Positions 1 through 5,224 of a DNA stretch of 5,224 nt are shown piece after piece. Where the stretch lies: NCBI GenBank assembly GCA_023434535.1, contig JAEYSR010000044.1:1-5224 (forward strand), given 5' to 3'. Both the position numbers and the translations under genes were made by a program. The DNA is from Actinomycetes bacterium (GTDB taxonomy: Bacteria > Actinomycetota > Acidimicrobiia > Acidimicrobiales > Microtrichaceae). Position 1 is the first letter of the stretch. Each line of letters begins with the position of its first letter. The notes beneath the pieces were generated by a model, which was not told where the DNA came from, searched no databases, and worked only from the letters and a program-made list of their open reading frames with translations.

Positions 1-1
1 G

Positions 2-892
2 TCCGGCGCCCCTCCCCCACCGCCTCCTCCACCGGTGCCGCCGGCTTCGCAGCCGACCGTGATCTCCTCGCCCACCACGCCGGGAGCTGCGCCCGCGCCC
101 CCACCTCTAGGCCCTCCATCGGCGCCGACCACGGCCGGCGTCGGTGTGCCGCCACCCGTCGGACAGCCACCGGTGGGCCCGCCGCCGGGACCCGTCACCA
201 TGCCCGGTCCGACCTCCCCACCCGATCCGAAGAAGCGGAGGAGCGGCAGAACCGCGATCCTCGCAGGCCTCGCAGTCCTGCTCCTGGTCGCCGGAGCGCT
301 CGCCGCCTTCCTGCTCACGCGTGACAAGGACGAGCAGGTGACCGCCGGCTCGTCGGATCGCTCCACGACCACGACGTCGACGACGACCACCACGATCAAG
401 CGGACGACCACGACGACCGATCCCGGACGGACCACCACGAGCACACAGACCACGACGGAGACGTCGGTTCCCGGTGGCGGCGCTGTCAGCGGCCTCACCT
501 ACCTGTCGGACATGACCAAGCTCGACGACAGCGACTACTACTCCTTCGACGTCGAGCCCGGCACCGTCAGCGGCAAGATCTACACGCGGTCGGTGTCCCT
601 CGATCCCTCCTACCAGGACACCGGCTTCGTCGAGTACGACCTCGGCCGCCGGTACACGACGCTGACGGGCACCGTGGGACTGTCCGACGCGGTCCCGTCC
701 GACACGGTCATGCGGGTGGAGATCTACGGCGATGGAAAGCCCCTGTTCAACCAGGACCTCCGGCTCGGTCAGGCCGTCCCGGTCCAGCTCGACATGACCA
801 ACGTCCTCCGCCTACGCCTCCAGGTCACCGACCTGCGACCCGACTCCACGGGCGCCGCCGCGGCTGTGTTCGGCGACATGGCGGTCGGCTGA
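2..892 (+). CDS. Membrane-anchored NPCBM-domain protein, 5'-truncated
   Basis: The reading frame is open from the window edge, so the true start lies upstream; the GTG at 35 sits inside a proline run and has no reason to be the start. 296 residues are visible. Residues 1-75 are Pro/Gly-rich with no recognisable fold. A basic KKRRSGR stretch leads into a membrane helix at about residues 85-106, giving N-inside topology. A linker of mostly Thr follows (about 120-155). The C-terminal 130 residues (about 165-296) look like an NPCBM/NEW2 domain: a Y-S-F-D segment, a G-K-I-Y-T-R strand, an F-V-E-Y-D-L-G strand, then V-G-L-S-D, V-E-I-Y-G-D-G-K and L-R-L-Q-V-T-D, ending in F-G-D-M-A-V. The family is a putative carbohydrate-binding module, so binding of cell-wall or surface glycan outside the membrane is inferred. 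It faces the kinase gene tail to tail with 6 bases between. The unseen N-terminus could carry another domain, for example a kinase or FHA domain. Confidence 0.85.
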   Translation, partial: SGAPPPPPPPPVPPASQPTVISSPTTPGAAPAPPPLGPPSAPTTAGVGVPPPVGQPPVGPPPGPVTMPGPTSPPDPKKRRSGRTAILAGLAVLLLVAGALAAFLLTRDKDEQVTAGSSDRSTTTTSTTTTTIKRTTTTTDPGRTTTSTQTTTETSVPGGGAVSGLTYLSDMTKLDDSDYYSFDVEPGTVSGKIYTRSVSLDPSYQDTGFVEYDLGRRYTTLTGTVGLSDAVPSDTVMRVEIYGDGKPLFNQDLRLGQAVPVQLDMTNVLRLRLQVTDLRPDSTGAAAAVFGDMAVG

Positions 893-898
893 GCCGGG

Positions 899-2686
899 TC
901 AGGGCGGGGACGTCGGTGGCGGCAGATCCGTCGGCGTCGGCATGATCGTTCCGGTCTCCGACGGGGACGTCGTCGGGGGCACCGGCACCACCACCGAGAG
1001 CCAGACTGACGCGTCCTTGGCCGAGGCGGCTCCCGGCGCCGGCACCTGTGCTGTCACCAGGGAGCCGCCCGGCGGACCGGCCGGCGACACCGAGAGGAAC
1101 CCGGGCATGTGACCCAGCCGGGTCAGCTGGGCCTGTGCCACCTCGAGCGTCACGCCGCGCAGATCGGGCATGGTGAACGTCGGGCTCGACACGGTGATCC
1201 AGACCTCGGCGCCCGACTCGACCGTCGTCCCGACGGCCGGCACGACGGAGAGGACCTCCTCCGCCGGCTCCTGGTCCTCGGCGTAGACCCAGCTGGATCT
1301 CAGGCCGAGTTGGTTCAGGAGCACCTCGACGTCGGCCCGCCGCATGCCGACCACGTTCGGGACGGCGACCGCGGCGGCAGGGGTGGACGACGTGGTCGCG
1401 GTCGTCGACGTCGACGTGGTGGTCGTGGTGATGGTCGTCGTCGTGGCCGGCCCGGTCCGGCCGGTGAACCAGATCGCGAACGCGACGGCGCCGATCACCA
1501 CCGCTGCCGCAGCGAGCCCGGCCGCCAGGCCGACGGCCCAGTGCCTCGACGGCTCTTCGAACGCGTCGGGCGACAAGGTCGTCGTGCCGCCGGGCGGCGG
1601 ACCGGGAGGCGGGGCGTGGGGATCGAAGGACCACTGAGTCGCCGACCACCCCGGTGCCGCACCCGGTGCCGTCGGGACTCCGGTGACCGGCAGCGTGGGC
1701 GGTCCGGAGACGACGGACCCCGGCCCCGACGTCGGCGACGGGGGCGACGGTTCCGATGCCGGCGGCGGCAACCAGCCCGGTCGTCTCAGCACCGTCGCCG
1801 TCTCATCCACAGCGTCGACCTGTGCAGCAGGCGGCCGCTGCCACGGCCCGAGGTCCGGCGGCCGAGACGCCGGATCCCGGGCGAGGAGCATCCGGAGGTG
1901 AGCTGCGAGCTCTGTCGGAAGGCCGTCGGCCTCGAGCGAGTCGATGGTCCGCCGGAGCTGGTCGGAGTCGGAGGGGTCGACCTTGTACCCCGACAGCACG
2001 GAGTACGCCACGCACCCGAACGAGTACCGGTCCGTCGCCGGCGTCGGCGCCGCTCCGAGCGGGACCTCAGGCGCCATGTAGTGGGCCGAGCCGACCATCG
2101 TGTAGTCCGCCCCGTCCGCCAGCCGAGCGAAGCCGAAGTCCACGAGCCGCGGTCGGGCTCCCTCGTCGACGATGATGTTCTGCGGCTTGATGTCACGGTG
2201 GAGCACAGCGACGCCGTTGGTGTCCTCGCCGCTGTGGAGGTGGTCCACCGCGGCGGCGACCCGCCGCAGCACGTCCAATCGGACGCCGAGGTCGCGGGGA
2301 CGGGCCCACACGTCGAGCGGATCCCCGCTCGCCCAGTTCATGACGAGGAACAGCGATCGATCGCTCGGCGACGCCGCGCCCCGACGGTGCGCCGGGGCCC
2401 CCTGGAAGACCTCCCGCACACGGACGAGCCCCGGGTGGTCCAACGAGCGGAGCAGCTCGGCCTGGCGCTCCCAGCGTTCGAACCACTCGTCGAGCGAGCT
2501 GACGTTGCGCTGGTGGATCTCCTTGACCGCGACCTGGAACCGGTGGCCGTCGACCACCAGCGCGGAACGCCAGAGGCGCCCTTCCATCCCCTGGCTCACC
2601 ACTTCCTCGAGCATGTAGCGGTCGGGGTTGGCACCGGGTCCCGCGAACTGCTGCGCCTCGTCCGGCGTGGCGTACCACTCGTTCAA
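899..2686 (-). CDS. Transmembrane Ser/Thr protein kinase with two PASTA repeats (PknB/Stk type)
   Basis: 595 residues. The kinase domain spans about 22-280: glycine loop SQGMEG (31-36, first Gly replaced by Ser), VAVK with ATP-binding K55, HRDIKPQN with catalytic D165, D183-F-G, M-A-P-E207, D219 in helix F and R275. The usual helix-C Glu aligns with Q75. A Pro-rich juxtamembrane stretch (about 280-380) holds a D-E-T-A-T-V-L site. A membrane helix (384-407) leads to a Thr-rich linker (414-433), PASTA 1 (441-500, starting V-P-N-V-V-G-M), PASTA 2 (504-567, starting M-P-D-L-R-G-V) and a Pro/Ser/Thr tail. PASTA repeats in related kinases bind muropeptides or lipid II, and the kinases control wall growth and division; sensing here is inferred. 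Two repeats are fewer than the four of mycobacterial PknB. The TTG start overlaps the previous stop (TTGA) and has an AGGGAGG site 10 bases upstream. The next in-frame Met, residue 25, lies inside the kinase fold, so TTG is preferred. Confidence 0.95.
   Translation of the reverse strand: MNEWYATPDEAQQFAGPGANPDRYMLEEVVSQGMEGRLWRSALVVDGHRFQVAVKEIHQRNVSSLDEWFERWERQAELLRSLDHPGLVRVREVFQGAPAHRRGAASPSDRSLFLVMNWASGDPLDVWARPRDLGVRLDVLRRVAAAVDHLHSGEDTNGVAVLHRDIKPQNIIVDEGARPRLVDFGFARLADGADYTMVGSAHYMAPEVPLGAAPTPATDRYSFGCVAYSVLSGYKVDPSDSDQLRRTIDSLEADGLPTELAAHLRMLLARDPASRPPDLGPWQRPPAAQVDAVDETATVLRRPGWLPPPASEPSPPSPTSGPGSVVSGPPTLPVTGVPTAPGAAPGWSATQWSFDPHAPPPGPPPGGTTTLSPDAFEEPSRHWAVGLAAGLAAAAVVIGAVAFAIWFTGRTGPATTTTITTTTTSTSTTATTSSTPAAAVAVPNVVGMRRADVEVLLNQLGLRSSWVYAEDQEPAEEVLSVVPAVGTTVESGAEVWITVSSPTFTMPDLRGVTLEVAQAQLTRLGHMPGFLSVSPAGPPGGSLVTAQVPAPGAASAKDASVWLSVVVPVPPTTSPSETGTIMPTPTDLPPPTSPP
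1403..1416. repeat. 14-base perfect palindrome in the kinase Thr linker
   Basis: CGTCGACGTCGACG reads the same on both strands and contains two GTCGAC units. It lies in the DNA for the Thr-rich linker between membrane helix and PASTA 1. It is most simply explained by Thr/Ser codon choice. Confidence 0.6.
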
Positions 2687-3906
2687 CAGCCCTGCGCCTC
2701 CCTGACGCGCTCGGCGGCCTCGGCCAGACGCCCCGGTCCGAGGTCGCCGGTGGAGATCGCTCCCACGATCGCCCGGGCGGCCGGCGTCACGTCGGCGCCG
2801 TCGGCGAACAGCACGACGTCGGCACCGGCGGACAACGCTCTCACGGCCGCTTCGCCGACACCGTAGCGAGAGCGGATCGCTTCCATCCCGCCGAGCTCGT
2901 CGGTGACCACGAGCCCATCGAATCCGACCACGTCCCGCAGGTACCGATGCGCAGCCGGGCTCAGCGACGCCGGGACATCGGGCTCGGTGAGCCCGGGTAC
3001 GTCCAGGTGACCGACCATCACCCAGGATTCCGCTGCGCCTGGGCCGGCGAGAGCCGAGAACGGCACGAGGTCGCGCCGTTCGAGCTCGTCGAGCGGATCG
3101 GTCGACACAGGCCCTCGATGCGAATCTCCCCGTCCCGCCCCGTGCCCCGGGAAGTGCTTGAAGGTGGGGATGACGCCGGCGTCGCGGAGCCCAGCTGCAA
3201 ACGCGCCAGCCCGTTCGATCACCGCCTCCGGATCGGGGCCGAAGCTCCGGTCGCCGATCACCCTACCCCTCACCGCCGACGACAGGTCGACGACGGGCGC
3301 GAAGTCGACGGTGACGCCCCGCTGCCGCAGCTGACGTCCCCGCTCGGCCGCATGGGCCCGGACCTGACCGGGCGGGAGCACTCCCATGTCAGCGGCGGCC
3401 GGGAGGTCTCCGTCGAGGCCGTCGAGGCGCTGGACCCGTCCGCCTTCGTCGTCGACGGCGACGATCACCCCGGTCCTCTCGACCAACCCGGCGAGGGAAC
3501 CATCGGCCAGGATGGCGGTGGCATCGCCTCCGATGAACAGACCTCCGACCGGGGTCGGACCGGATGTCAGCAGCTCGGCCGGCCCGATGGACGCCCCGTC
3601 GATGCCGACCATGACCACCAGGTGCGCCTGCTGTTCCACCGACAGCTCCGATGCGGGCCTGCACCCGAGCAGCGCCTCCGGCAACGGCTGCGCCGCCGGA
3701 GGTGCGGTGGTCGGCGGCAGAGTCGGGGGTAGCGCGTTCGACGGCGGCCGGGTGGATGCGGTCGCCGCCGGAATGGTTGTCGCGACAGCGGCAGAGCCTG
3801 CGCCGCCCCGGTCGATCGCGCTGACCACGGTGGCCGCTGCGCCCACCGATCCCAGCCCGACGAGGACCGCAGCGATCACGCGATGCCGCCGCACCGATCC
3901 GCTCAC
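2683..3906 (-). CDS. nagZ: Secreted glycoside hydrolase family 3, NagZ-type beta-N-acetylhexosaminidase
   Basis: 407 residues from a GTG at 3906 that shares GTGA with the stop of the gene before it. A longer open frame reaches 3996, but the GTG puts a signal sequence at the N-terminus: basic RRHR at 6-9, a hydrophobic core at 10-29 and a V-S-A site near 30. A Pro/Thr linker follows (about 40-76). The GH3 barrel covers about 85-407: GGLFIGGD (121-128), D-E-G-G-R-V-Q-R (153-160), DFAPVVDL (201-208), KHFPGHG (250-256), the D261-S-H263 loop whose His is the acid/base in NagZ enzymes, and nucleophile D336 in V-V-T-D-E-L. NagZ enzymes remove N-acetylglucosamine from muropeptides. With its export signal it should act outside the membrane, like the mycobacterial lipoprotein LpqI, though no lipobox Cys is present. 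The only cysteines, C82 and C407, flank the domain. Its stop overlaps the kinase start. The substrate is inferred from the family. Confidence 0.92.
   Translation of the reverse strand: MSGSVRRHRVIAAVLVGLGSVGAAATVVSAIDRGGAGSAAVATTIPAATASTRPPSNALPPTLPPTTAPPAAQPLPEALLGCRPASELSVEQQAHLVVMVGIDGASIGPAELLTSGPTPVGGLFIGGDATAILADGSLAGLVERTGVIVAVDDEGGRVQRLDGLDGDLPAAADMGVLPPGQVRAHAAERGRQLRQRGVTVDFAPVVDLSSAVRGRVIGDRSFGPDPEAVIERAGAFAAGLRDAGVIPTFKHFPGHGAGRGDSHRGPVSTDPLDELERRDLVPFSALAGPGAAESWVMVGHLDVPGLTEPDVPASLSPAAHRYLRDVVGFDGLVVTDELGGMEAIRSRYGVGEAAVRALSAGADVVLFADGADVTPAARAIVGAISTGDLGPGRLAEAAERVREAQGC
2697..2703 (-). promoter_or_regulatory. Ribosome binding site of the PASTA kinase
   Basis: Read on the minus strand this is AGGGAGG, 10 bases before the TTG at 2686. 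It lies inside the last codons of the NagZ-type gene. It supports the rare TTG start and suggests the kinase can be initiated independently as well as by coupling. Confidence 0.65.
3903..3906 (-). promoter_or_regulatory. GTGA stop/start overlap, outer-domain protein to NagZ
   Basis: Minus-strand GTGA holds the GTG start of the NagZ-type gene and the TGA stop of the gene before it. Only a GGAA directly abuts the GTG, too close to act as a normal ribosome site, so translation probably depends on re-initiation after the upstream gene. Confidence 0.65.
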
Positions 3907-4667
3907 TTCCGGGGGAGCACCGAGCCGCGCCACTCGTCCGAGCGGCTCAGACGCTTGGCGAAGCAGTCGTCGACGCCGATGTTCCTCGCTGCGCACCAGG
4001 CGTTCGCCTCCTCGCCGGTGGCGAACCGCAGATCGACGACGGTGACGTAGTAGCCGTCCGACTTGAAGTTGAAGTCATCGCTGAGCAGGAGGCGGACTCC
4101 GATGCCGTCGGCGTTGTAGCGCCGCTCGTAGCCCAGATGGTCGGCCAGCACGTCGGCTGCCGTGTACGCCCCCCGATCGTCGTCCTCCACGTCGAGCCCG
4201 GGCCGCTTGGAGCTGACCTGGGGCACCCACTGGTCGATGAGAGCGTCCACCCCGGCTCGGTCCTCGTCGAGGGTGGACGAGAGGACAGCGGTCGCATCGG
4301 CATCGCTCATGTAGGTCCCGCCCACCGAGGCGTCGACGTCCGGGCCCTCGGAGGGCGGAGGTTGCGGGATCGACGTGGTGACGGTTCCCACGAGCGTGGA
4401 CGGCGGTCCGGGTGGCGGCGGAGCGGTCGTCGTCGTGATGCTGGTCGTCGTCGACACCGATGTCGACGACGAAGAGGTCGTGGTGGTTCCGCTCGCATCG
4501 TCGTGCTGGTCGAGCAGGATGACGAGCAACACTGCGACGGCCACCATCAGGGCGAAGGCCGCGCCGCCGATCGCCAACCACGGGCTCACGGTCGTGACCG
4601 AGCCGTTCTGCGCCCACGGATCCGACGCGTCCGCGAGCGGCTGCCGCTTCCCTCGTCCCATGGACAC
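3903..4667 (-). CDS. Single-pass membrane protein with unassigned two-cysteine outer domain
   Basis: 254 residues from the GTG at 4667; an ATG six bases downstream (4661) is an equally possible start, with a weak GAAG 8 bases before it. The cytosolic part is short and basic (MGRGKRQP). A membrane helix spans about 30-52. A Thr/Ser linker (60-82) and a Pro-rich stretch (83-106) follow. The folded outer part is about 140-245 with a W-V-P-Q-V-S-S-K-R segment (147-155), a Y-Y-V-T-V-V-D-L-R strand (206-214) and E-A-N-A-W-C-A-A-R near C225; the second Cys, C235, is ten residues on, so a disulfide is likely. From memory the W-V-P-Q-x-S-S-K ... A-W-C ... C-x-A-K-x-L pattern resembles an extracellular domain found in or near actinobacterial Ser/Thr kinases, but I cannot name the family. 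As first gene of the operon with a NagZ enzyme and a PASTA kinase, it may be an accessory sensor or wall-binding protein; this is inference. Confidence 0.85.
   Translation of the reverse strand: MSMGRGKRQPLADASDPWAQNGSVTTVSPWLAIGGAAFALMVAVAVLLVILLDQHDDASGTTTTSSSSTSVSTTTSITTTTAPPPPGPPSTLVGTVTTSIPQPPPSEGPDVDASVGGTYMSDADATAVLSSTLDEDRAGVDALIDQWVPQVSSKRPGLDVEDDDRGAYTAADVLADHLGYERRYNADGIGVRLLLSDDFNFKSDGYYVTVVDLRFATGEEANAWCAARNIGVDDCFAKRLSRSDEWRGSVLPRK
4445..4472. repeat. Perfect 11-base inverted repeat with 6-base loop
   Basis: The arm TCGTCGTCGAC (4445-4455) is matched exactly by GTCGACGACGA (4462-4472), with loop ACCGAT between. It lies in the Ser/Thr linker of the minus-strand gene 3903-4667, where it encodes Ser/Thr codons. 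It could form a stable mRNA hairpin, but TCG and ACG codon runs make such symmetry easily. Confidence 0.7.
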
Positions 4668-4820
4668 ATCTTCGCTCGCGAGTCCTTAAGGCGGGATGGG
4701 TCCGACTCCCCATTGCCGTCGCTGACGCCCTCGCCCATGGTCGTGGGGCGCACTCGCCCTTCTGGAGAGGCGGGACCACCGATTACCATCAGGTGAGGGA
4801 CGAGGGAGGAGTGGTCGACG
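4668..4820. promoter_or_regulatory. Divergent promoter region
   Basis: This 153-base gap separates the operon start from the + strand gene and must hold both promoters unless transcription enters from outside. On the + strand TACCAT at 4784-4789 fits a -10 box (TAnnnT) and would place the transcript start about 25 bases before the ATG; the matching -35 position (4761-4766, TCTGGA) is poor. No convincing minus-strand promoter was seen. Other elements are the 8-base palindrome CTCGCGAG at 4675-4682, a CGCCC/GGGCG inverted repeat with a 9-base loop at 4732-4750, and two copies of CTCGCCC at 4730 and 4753, spaced 23 bases apart. Any of these could be an operator, but chance is likely at this GC content. 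Confidence 0.5.
4803..4811 (+). promoter_or_regulatory. Ribosome binding site of the 4821 gene
   Basis: AGGGAGGAG, with AGGAG ending 9 bases before the ATG. It is the strongest ribosome site in the window and decides the start of the partial gene, which has no stop inside the window. Confidence 0.75.
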
Positions 4821-5224
4821 ATGAGCCACCACGGCGGGGACGAGCGCGACGAACCGACGGTGATCGGCGAGTTCGCCGGCGTCGACGCACCCACCATCGG
4901 TCAGCCGAGCGTTCCGCTGCCTCCGCCTCCGGGCCACACCGCCGCGCCGCTCCCGCCGCCTCCGGGCCAGCCCGCAGCGCCGCTCCCGCCACCTCCGGGA
5001 CACCGCAACGGGTCGACCGCCGGCAAGGTGATGCTCGTCCTGGCCGGCGTGCTGGCCCTGGCGATCGCGATCGGCGCCGTGGTCGTGGTCGTCCGCCCGA
5101 ACGACGACGACGTCCGGACCGACGGCTCGACGACCACGGCCGCACCGGACGACTCGGGCCCCGACGGGCCCTCGACGTCCGCTCCTCCCACGACTCCGGT
5201 CACTCCCCCGACGCTGCCGACGGC
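4821..5224 (+). CDS. Proline-repeat membrane protein, 3'-truncated by the window end
   Basis: The ATG at 4821 has an AGGAG 9 bases upstream, and the frame stays open for 134 codons to the last base, so only the N-terminal part is seen. Residues 1-30 are acidic and hold two similar Thr sites, E-P-T-V-I-G (11-16) and A-P-T-I-G (23-27). Three tandem 11-residue units starting PLPPPPG fill 32-64. A membrane helix spans about 69-91, followed by an acidic DDD segment and the start of a Thr/Pro/Ser linker, as in the other genes here. The N-terminus should be cytosolic and the missing C-terminus outside. The layout matches that of the NPCBM protein at 2-892 (Pro-rich cytosolic part with a PTVI site, helix, Thr linker), so the two may be relatives, but the outer domain is not visible. 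It is transcribed divergently from the kinase operon. Confidence 0.85.
   Translation, partial: MSHHGGDERDEPTVIGEFAGVDAPTIGQPSVPLPPPPGHTAAPLPPPPGQPAAPLPPPPGHRNGSTAGKVMLVLAGVLALAIAIGAVVVVVRPNDDDVRTDGSTTTAAPDDSGPDGPSTSAPPTTPVTPPTLPT
4914..5012 (+). repeat. Three tandem 33-base units encoding PLPPPPG-type repeats
   Basis: Units start at 4914, 4947 and 4980. Each encodes 11 residues beginning PLPPPPG, followed by HTAA, QPAA and HRNG. The units are similar but not identical in DNA (for example CTG versus CTC for Leu), so the repeat is not a recent duplication. It forms an extended cytosolic stretch just before the membrane helix. Confidence 0.85.

Larger units (their letters stand above)
899..4667 (-). 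other. Three-gene operon: outer-domain protein, NagZ-type GH3, PASTA kinase
   Basis: The three minus-strand genes have no gap between them. The stop of the first overlaps the start of the second by GTGA (3903-3906), and the stop of the second overlaps the start of the third by TTGA (2683-2686). Such 4-base overlaps usually mean one transcript and coupled translation. The promoter should lie in 4668-4820. No terminator was found after the kinase stop, which abuts the convergent gene. Confidence 0.85.

Noticed and set aside
886..896. CGGCT-G-AGCCG inverted repeat as a terminator
   Set aside because: At most 4 base pairs with a 3-base loop can form and no T run follows on either strand, so it is not a credible terminator.
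825..1649. 274-residue minus-strand frame over the kinase 3' end
   Set aside because: Different frame of the same strand as the kinase PASTA region; the translation is Arg/Asp/His-rich with no fold, and the kinase frame explains the DNA.
1109..2866. 585-residue open frame on the + strand opposite the kinase
   Set aside because: It is antisense to a kinase with all catalytic motifs; its translation is Arg-rich low complexity with no domain, as expected for the reverse frame of GC-rich genes.
2947..3732. 261-residue + strand frame opposite the GH3 gene
   Set aside because: Shadow of the GH3 gene, which carries the full NagZ motif set; no ribosome site or recognisable domain.
4075..4779. 234-residue minus-strand frame starting upstream of the first operon gene
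   Set aside because: It overlaps the 3903-4667 gene in another frame, and its translation is Arg/His-rich without a membrane helix; the accepted frame has helix, linker and a folded domain.
4586..5203. Minus-strand frames at the right end (4586-4897, 4686-5003, 4789-5145, 4901-5203)
   Set aside because: They are reverse frames of the + strand gene at 4821, whose Pro codons read as Gly/Arg repeats on the other strand; the + gene has a strong ribosome site and membrane helix.
1..5224. CRISPR array, tRNA, rRNA, insertion sequence or toxin-antitoxin pair
   Set aside because: No regularly spaced repeats, cloverleaf, terminal inverted repeats with transposase or small paired genes were seen; the DNA is fully explained by the five envelope genes.

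Overview
The window is very GC-rich, almost fully coding DNA. It encodes five envelope proteins, each with a short or proline-rich cytosolic or N-terminal segment, one membrane or signal segment, a Thr/Ser/Pro-rich linker and an outer part. A PASTA-type Ser/Thr kinase, 4-base gene overlaps, GTG/TTG starts and long Thr-rich linkers all point to an actinobacterium. The linker style recalls the Acidimicrobiia, but the class is a guess from style and was not tested.

Layout. Positions 2-892 (+) hold the 3' part of a membrane protein with an outer NPCBM-like (putative carbohydrate-binding) domain. It converges, with 6 bases between, on a three-gene minus-strand operon that reads from 4667 down to 899. 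The operon order is: a single-pass protein with an unassigned two-cysteine outer domain (3903-4667), a secreted glycoside hydrolase family 3 enzyme of NagZ type (2683-3906), and a transmembrane Ser/Thr kinase with two PASTA repeats (899-2686). Both junctions are 4-base stop/start overlaps (GTGA, TTGA). A 153-base divergent intergenic region separates the operon from a fifth gene (4821 to the end, +). That gene has a clear ribosome binding site, three 11-residue proline-rich repeats and a membrane helix, and runs off the window.

How the genes may work together. PASTA repeats are known from other kinases to bind muropeptides or lipid II, NagZ enzymes remove N-acetylglucosamine from cell-wall fragments, and NPCBM domains are putative carbohydrate-binding modules. 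The set looks like a cell-wall sensing and turnover locus: an enzyme that makes or trims muropeptides, a kinase that could sense them, and membrane proteins that could be co-receptors or substrates. The domains are read from the sequence; the shared function is inference. A short Thr motif (PTVI, or ATVL in the kinase) recurs on the predicted cytosolic side of three of the proteins and may be a common phosphorylation site.
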